A DNA stretch of 56,902 nt from Clostridia bacterium. Lineage in GTDB: Bacteria; Bacillota; Clostridia; TANB77; CAG-508. How positions within the stretch are numbered: the stretch's first letter is position 1; every line of letters starts with the position of its first letter. The notes under the pieces were generated by a model. That model saw nothing but the letters and a program-made list of their open reading frames with translations, was not told the origin of the DNA and searched no databases. A program made the translations under genes and the position numbers. Location of the stretch: positions 1-56,902 of the forward strand of contig JAAVYF010000034.1 of NCBI GenBank assembly GCA_022790975.1. Reading direction: 5' to 3'. Below are positions 56,785 through 56,902 of this stretch, piece after piece.

Positions 56785-56902
56785 ATGTTTATGGTTAAAG
56801 CGATACTATTTTTTATAATATTCTTAATGTTATCTTTAACATTAAACGTTGCCTTGACAGCAGTTCTGTATAAGAACTGGGTTGATAAGCAACTACATAA
56901 AT
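56785..56902 (+). CDS. Small hydrophobic peptide, cut by the window end
   Basis: At least 39 residues: MFMVKAILFFIIFLMLSLTL then a less hydrophobic part ending LYKNWVDKQLHK at the border. AGGAGAGGTGG precedes ATG. GGTGG before the start can pair with CCACC about 30 bases upstream (near 56750), which could mask the ribosome site. Composition is richer in GC than the neighbours. It might be another type I toxin or a phage-type peptide; too little is visible. Confidence 0.5.
   Translation, partial: MFMVKAILFFIIFLMLSLTLNVALTAVLYKNWVDKQLHK

Overview
The window reads as a chromosome segment of a very AT-rich, spore-forming, low-GC Gram-positive, most likely an uncultivated gut-type member of the Clostridia (inference). 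The evidence is the spoIIA operon with sigF, spoIID and a spoIIQ-like gene, a complete spoIIIAA-AH operon, spoVS, a glyS T-box leader, the DapL route to diaminopimelate, clostridial single-chain serine dehydratase, and strong AAAGGAGG ribosome sites. Almost all genes are on the + strand. I see no rRNA, prophage, IS element or CRISPR array.

Layout. 0.3-3.4 kb: guaB-guaA (GMP synthesis). 3.9-9.5 kb: CBS/CorC membrane protein, YmdB phosphodiesterase, spoVS (- strand), a DUF445 protein, murE. 9.9-14.6 kb: dapL, serine dehydratase, an acyltransferase remnant, an HD-domain protein, asd. 14.8-20.9 kb: a membrane protein and the spoIIIA operon (forespore-mother cell channel). 21.3-21.9 kb: a Phd/RelE-type toxin-antitoxin pair. 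22-26.9 kb: T-box plus glyS, a probable type I toxin-antitoxin locus, glucan phosphorylase. 27.1-30.9 kb: a prepilin-like protein, a foreign-looking small gene between repeats, a CobW/ZNG1-type GTPase. 31.4 kb: a cluster of five DnaA boxes. 31.8-36.2 kb: hpf, spoIIAA-spoIIAB-sigF-spoIID, spoIIQ-like. 36.4-45.7 kb: cdaA (c-di-AMP), truA, a phosphoesterase, rqcP, a large repeat protein, dnaE. 45.9-53.4 kb: membrane proteins, an OPRT-like gene, holA, a Ca/Na exchanger, znuACB zinc uptake. 53.4-56.9 kb: a foreign-looking lipoprotein gene, a short alaS, tRNA-Leu(UAA), and a small hydrophobic peptide running off the end.

The outstanding observation concerns the codon CGG. Thirteen loci (guaB, asd, spoIIIAA/AB/AD/AE, a prepilin-like gene, cdaA, truA, a repeat protein, dnaE, znuB and an acyltransferase remnant) appear frameshifted. 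Each break is a single extra C directly in front of a GGA or GGT glycine codon, so a CGG codon sits exactly in the incoming reading frame. Removing that C at 18 sites restores full-length conserved proteins. I found no in-frame CGG used as arginine in any native gene, while the same CGGA/CGGT strings in other codon phases are read normally. The pattern fits a genome in which CGG is not read as Arg and CGGN is decoded as a four-base glycine codon, or the C is skipped, during translation. It resembles the AGGY/CCC frameshifts known from Perkinsus mitochondrial cox1. A sequencing artefact is the main alternative, but it does not explain the strict codon phase.

Secondary points are the type I toxin-antitoxin locus at 23.9-24.15 kb, a dispersed repeat that brackets two small cassettes, the DnaA-box cluster, four genes whose Shine-Dalgarno and start are separated by a hairpin, and a short AlaRS lacking the C-terminal domain.
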